DNA of 8,605 bases from Fidelibacterota bacterium. GTDB lineage: Bacteria; Fidelibacterota; Marinisomatia; Marinisomatales; UBA8229. Of this stretch, positions 6,027 through 8,605 are shown one piece after another. Location: contig DPYO01000181.1 in NCBI GenBank assembly GCA_003535775.1, forward strand, positions 1 to 8,605. Reading direction: 5' to 3'. The notes under the pieces are model-generated. The model was given only the letters and a program-made list of their open reading frames with translations, had not been told where the DNA came from and did not search any database. Each line of letters starts with the position of its first letter. The stretch's first letter is position 1. The translations under genes were made by a program, and so were the position numbers.

Positions 6027-6947
6027 TTACTTTGATAGATCCTTAAAGGTTTCGTTGGCAAGGATGAATTGTTTTCGATTTAAAAAGATGAAAACAATTG
6101 CGAAGATTATCAGAAGTAAAAGAAAAATGATTGCTCCTGCTGAAGCTTTTGAAATGTTGTATCCATAGAATGCGGTGTCGTACATGAGCACCGGTACAGT
6201 TGTAGTGGATACTCCTGGTCCACCACGTGTCATCATCCAGATTATGTCAAAGACATTTGAAGCCCAAAGTGTTCCCACAAGTCCAAGGACGGTAAGCGTA
6301 GGCAGCAGATTAGGGAATGTGATCGATTTGAACTGCAGCCACACTCCTGCTCCGTCTACTTTTGCAGCTTCAAGTTCTTCTTCTGGAACACTTGCCAGAG
6401 ATGCAAGGAAAATTATGGTTAAAAAAGGTACGTATCTCCAGGAATTAACAAATGTAAGGCTGATGCCTGCAATTTCTGGATTGGCAAGAAAAAGCAGAGG
6501 TTTTTCTAACACACCCAGACCCATCATGGATGTGTTTATGATTCCTGAAGTAGCATCAAACATCCAGCGCCAGAGAATAGCAGTCACTGCTGCAGGTACT
6601 GCCCAGGGAAGTAAGATCCAAGTTCGCACAAAATTCTGTCCCCTGAAGGGCTGATTTATCAGCAATGCGATTAGAAGCGAGATGACAGTTTGGAATAATC
6701 CATTTGCAATGACCCAAACCGCACTTCGACCTAAAGAAGCGATGAAATTCTTGTCCCCAAAAAGGTCTAAATAATTTTTCAACCCCACCGTCTCAAACTC
6801 GCTCCCAATCACCCTTTGTGAAGTGAAGCTTATCTGAATTCCAGAAATAATAGGCAGTATCACCACCAAAATTACCAGAACTACAGCAGGAAGAATCAAG
6901 TACAGTCCAAGCCTTGCTTCACTATTACGGAAGTCATTTTGAGTCAT
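6027..6947 (-). CDS. ABC importer inner-membrane permease, MalF/UgpA-like
   Basis: A 306-residue permease of the MalF/UgpA (CUT1) type. Hydrophobic segments are at about 13-38, 72-98, 108-130, 160-186, 214-236 and 268-290, the usual six-helix core without the large periplasmic insert of E. coli MalF. The EAA coupling loop is well conserved: E193-A-A-x3-G199-x9-I209-x-F-P212. 'ILLPWAVPAAVTAILWRWMFD' (about 111-131) and 'MTRGGPGVSTTTVPVLMYDTAF' (239-260) are typical of sugar-importer permeases. The start ATG has no Shine-Dalgarno site, and a bulged hairpin ends about 9 nt before it. Together with the 96-nt gap after the binding-protein gene, this suggests much lower expression than the binding protein, as is common in these operons. 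Confidence 0.94.
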   Translation of the reverse strand: MTQNDFRNSEARLGLYLILPAVVLVILVVILPIISGIQISFTSQRVIGSEFETVGLKNYLDLFGDKNFIASLGRSAVWVIANGLFQTVISLLIALLINQPFRGQNFVRTWILLPWAVPAAVTAILWRWMFDATSGIINTSMMGLGVLEKPLLFLANPEIAGISLTFVNSWRYVPFLTIIFLASLASVPEEELEAAKVDGAGVWLQFKSITFPNLLPTLTVLGLVGTLWASNVFDIIWMMTRGGPGVSTTTVPVLMYDTAFYGYNISKASAGAIIFLLLLIIFAIVFIFLNRKQFILANETFKDLSK

Positions 6948-6956
6948 AATCTAGAG

Positions 6957-6992
6957 CTGAATTAGTTCCAAAGAGAATGGCTTTGGATTCAG
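6957..6992. repeat. Bulged hairpin whose left 24 bp recur at the window's right end
   Basis: An imperfect palindrome between the binding-protein gene and the first permease gene. The outer arms CTGAAT (6957-6962) and ATTCAG (6987-6992) and inner arms CCAAAG (6968-6973) and CTTTGG (6981-6986) are all perfect. There is a 5-nt bulge TAGTT on one side and a 7-nt loop AGAATGG. The first 24 bp (6957-6980) are repeated exactly at 8582-8605, beginning at the same outer-arm base. In the operon transcript the hairpin ends about 9 nt before the permease ATG at 6947, so it may also tune translation. There is no U-run after it, so it is not an intrinsic terminator. Confidence 0.7.
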
Positions 6993-7009
6993 TAAAGGTA
7001 AGGTAGGAA

Positions 7010-7035
7010 GGCAGATTGATTTATATCAACCTGCC
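7010..7035 (-). promoter_or_regulatory. Stable mRNA hairpin after the binding-protein gene
   Basis: An 11-bp stem with a 4-nt loop (ATAA) begins 8 nt past the TAG stop of the binding-protein gene. In the minus-strand RNA all 11 positions pair: GGCAG with CTGCC, one G-U wobble, and UUGAU with AUCAA. Read from the plus strand the wobble becomes an A-C mismatch, so the structure is tuned to the operon's direction. It is followed by a pyrimidine-rich stretch (UUCCUACCUUACC) rather than a U-run. It is more likely an mRNA-stabilising element or a partial terminator that keeps binding-protein mRNA in excess than a full terminator. Confidence 0.65.
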
Positions 7036-7043
7036 CATAAAGC

Positions 7044-8366
7044 CTAATTGACGTTGAGCATCAATTCTTCAAGATATTGCACTGCTTCCTTTGGTGAAAT
7101 GTCTTCCACAACCATTTTCTCCATTGCTTTTGCAGTGAAATTTTGTCCCTCAAATTGACCAACAGCAGGACAATATTTATTCTGCATGAAACCATACATT
7201 CCAGTATATGGTGCTTCATCTAAGGACATTTGGTGTTGTTTTTTAAATTTACTCAAAACCGGAGCTGAGAACATGATACGATTCGTTTTTGCATTATCTG
7301 TTACTGGAAGAAAAAGTCCGGGCTCTGAAGTGCCAAGCCATTCGCCATAGATTTCAGGACTGAGCCAAAAAGCCATGAACTTGGATATCCCTTCCTGTTT
7401 TTCAGGATCATCAGTCATAACCATGAACGCATTTGAATAAGAAAGGGAAAAGCGTTCGCCACTTCCGTCTGAAGGAACAGGGATTGGAGCCGCACCCAAG
7501 TCGTTTGCTGTCAATCCTGAATCATTAATCCAAGAGTTCATAAAAGCGTTTTTGAAGGTAATCATTGACGCTTTACCTGAAACGAGAGCCCCTTCCACTT
7601 CAGCCCAGGCATAAGATCCAATATCTGGAGGGCTGTACTTGGCAAGCTCTTTTAGGAAGGTGTATGCACTTATATTTTGAGGATTGTTGACAATTGGTTT
7701 GCAGTTGTCGTCAAAGATTTTCTTTCCTCCAAAAGCTCCCATCCATGTATAGATGGATTGTGTCCCAGCCAGCGTGTCACTAGCTGGAAGAGCAAAACCA
7801 TATTGCCCTTTGCTTGGTATAGTCAATTTCTTTGCTGCCGCAAGAACTTCTTCAGTGGTTTTTGGAGGATGAGGAATTCCAGCTTCTTCAAAATGCTTCT
7901 TGTTATACATCAGGAGTTCTAACATTCCAAAAGCTGGAATGGCCCAAATTTCTCCATCTGCACGATACTGGTCAACGTAAGCCCCTATAAATTTTACTTC
8001 TTTGGCAACCTTGTTGAAAATTCCTGTAGCAGGCTGCACCCCACCAGTCTGCCTAATGGCAGTAAAAAAAGCCGGTATTGCTTGCTGCAGGTCGACTCCA
8101 ACCCCTGCTTCAACCTGTGCGGTAACACGTGAATAAGCTTCACCCCAACCTACTACATTCTGTTTCATTCTATATTGTGGATATTTTGCATTGAATTTAT
8201 CCACTACAACTTGCATGGCTTCCACACGGCTGGGTGGCTGTTCCATGTGCTGCATGGTAAGTTGAATCGTTTTCGCTTGTAAGTTAATGCCTAACAGACC
8301 TGCAGCAAATGTTAAACTGAAGAGCTTCATCAAGCGAAATGATTTTCCATTAAAACTTCTATCCAT
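7044..8366 (-). CDS. Periplasmic solute-binding protein of a carbohydrate-type ABC importer (family 1)
   Basis: A 440-residue extracellular solute-binding protein of family 1 (MalE/UgpB-like), which captures the substrate and delivers it to the permeases. Residues 1-31 are a Sec signal: basic residues K8, R11 and K14, a hydrophobic core at about 15-27, and a signal-peptidase I site after 'LQA' (A31). There is no lipobox cysteine, so the mature protein of about 409 residues should be free in the periplasm. Family-typical segments include 'MEAMQVVVDKFNAKYPQY'-like helix 46-65, 'DGEIWAIPAFGMLELLMYNKKHFEEAGI' (138-164), 'PKTTEEVLAAAKKLT' (168-182) and 'WLSPEIYGEWLG' (334-345). Only two cysteines occur in the mature part, C222 and C399. 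The start is set by AGAGGA 4 nt upstream. It is first in the operon, behind a strong promoter. The ligand cannot be read from sequence; sugars, polyols and their derivatives are the usual ligands. Confidence 0.93.
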   Translation of the reverse strand: MDRSFNGKSFRLMKLFSLTFAAGLLGINLQAKTIQLTMQHMEQPPSRVEAMQVVVDKFNAKYPQYRMKQNVVGWGEAYSRVTAQVEAGVGVDLQQAIPAFFTAIRQTGGVQPATGIFNKVAKEVKFIGAYVDQYRADGEIWAIPAFGMLELLMYNKKHFEEAGIPHPPKTTEEVLAAAKKLTIPSKGQYGFALPASDTLAGTQSIYTWMGAFGGKKIFDDNCKPIVNNPQNISAYTFLKELAKYSPPDIGSYAWAEVEGALVSGKASMITFKNAFMNSWINDSGLTANDLGAAPIPVPSDGSGERFSLSYSNAFMVMTDDPEKQEGISKFMAFWLSPEIYGEWLGTSEPGLFLPVTDNAKTNRIMFSAPVLSKFKKQHQMSLDEAPYTGMYGFMQNKYCPAVGQFEGQNFTAKAMEKMVVEDISPKEAVQYLEELMLNVN

Positions 8367-8370
8367 TTAT

Positions 8371-8376
8371 TCCTCT
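8371..8376 (-). promoter_or_regulatory. Ribosome binding site of the binding-protein gene
   Basis: AGAGGA on the minus strand ends 4 nt before the ATG at 8366 and decides that start over later in-frame methionines such as M13, which would cost the signal peptide its basic n-region. Confidence 0.75.
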
Positions 8377-8421
8377 ATGATTAAGGTTAATAAAAACTGA
8401 CAAATCAATGATAAAACACGC

Positions 8422-8450
8422 ATTCTAATTCTATATATTATCTTTGTCAA
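8422..8450 (-). promoter_or_regulatory. Sigma70-type promoter of the transporter-dehydrogenase operon
   Basis: On the minus strand a perfect -35 box TTGACA (8450-8445) is followed by exactly 17 nt and a -10 box TAGAAT (8427-8422; 5 of 6 to TATAAT). An A/T tract (8451-8462) directly upstream resembles an UP element. The predicted transcript starts near 8415, giving a leader of about 50 nt. A small palindrome ATCA-A-TGAT (8404-8412) lies just past the start and could be an operator, though it is short. No regulator gene is in the window. The remaining upstream DNA, 8463-8581, is AT-rich and shows no gene. Confidence 0.8.
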
Positions 8451-8581
8451 GAAAAAAAATTTCCTTTAGTTATGAATAAATTAATTATGTAACCAACTAT
8501 TTCTAATTCCGCAACAAAACACCAAATCTTTTATATTTTATTCGAACTTTAGAAACGAAAAAGTCTTTCGGAATTACCTCC

Positions 8582-8605
8582 CTGAATTAGTTCCAAAGAG
8601 AATGG
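8582..8605. repeat. Second, incomplete copy of the 6957-6980 repeat at the window's edge
   Basis: The last 24 bases are identical to 6957-6980 and in the same orientation, starting at the first base of the palindrome's outer arm. The base before it differs (C at 8581, G at 6956), so the shared block begins exactly there. The copy is cut by the end of the window; the inner and outer right arms of the hairpin would lie outside. It sits about 130 bp upstream of the operon promoter. Confidence 0.8.

Noticed and set aside
6175..6654. 159-codon plus-strand reading frame opposite the MalF-like permease gene
   Set aside because: Antisense to a well-supported permease with an intact EAA loop; its Ser/Pro/Thr-rich translation mirrors the permease codons and matches no family I know.
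8469..8493. Possible operator GTTA...TAAC upstream of the promoter
   Set aside because: Only the outer 4 bp pair properly; the interior is not symmetric and is simply AT-rich.
8556..8570. CGAAA-AAGTC-TTTCG hairpin as a terminator of a gene to the right
   Set aside because: A perfect but only 5-bp stem with no T-run after it; no gene end is visible near it in the window.

Overview
The window is AT-rich bacterial DNA. Shine-Dalgarno sites, a canonical sigma70-type promoter, a cleavable Sec signal peptide and a MalK-type ABC importer fit a Gram-negative heterotroph. Two pieces at the left edge, a PPOX-fold protein and a broken CofH gene, hint at a lineage that makes or once made coenzyme F420. 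I cannot name the taxon; an uncultured environmental (for example marine) lineage is only a guess.

Left edge (1-1136, + strand). A complete small PPOX/FMN-binding split-barrel gene (18-587) carries an unusual cysteine cluster. It is followed by a short patch that looks like an integration scar: a degenerate 28-nt copy of the 3' end of a tRNA-Arg (minus strand, 695-722), a small palindrome (725-738), and two copies of GGTGTCCAT spaced 12 bp apart (758-778). Immediately after this comes the C-terminal quarter of FO synthase subunit CofH (about 816-1136), without its radical-SAM core. It is best read as a pseudogene cut at that scar.

Right part (1206-8605, all - strand). One compact seven-gene unit is read from right to left. 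A strong promoter (TTGACA, 17 bp, TAGAAT; 8422-8450) drives a periplasmic solute-binding protein, then two inner-membrane permeases, a MalK/UgpC-type ATPase, a Gfo/Idh/MocA oxidoreductase, a short-chain dehydrogenase and a zinc-type medium-chain alcohol dehydrogenase. After the binding-protein gene the spacings are 96, 3 and 10 nt, then a TGATG overlap, then 1 and 32 nt, so co-transcription and translational coupling are likely. The logic is import of a carbohydrate- or polyol-like compound followed by NAD(P)-dependent oxidation by three unrelated dehydrogenase families. There is no kinase, aldolase, isomerase or regulator in the window, so the substrate cannot be named.

Two RNA-level elements lie between the binding-protein gene and the first permease gene: an 11-bp hairpin that folds fully only in the operon's own transcript, and a second, bulged hairpin next to the permease start. 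The first 24 bp of this second element recur exactly at the last 24 bases of the window, upstream of the promoter. The binding-protein gene is therefore bracketed by direct copies of what may be a small dispersed palindromic repeat. I see no CRISPR array, transposase, toxin-antitoxin pair or obvious defence system. The most unusual material is the cofH/tRNA scar, the repeated hairpin, the cysteine-rich PPOX protein and the alcohol dehydrogenase that has lost its structural-zinc cysteines.
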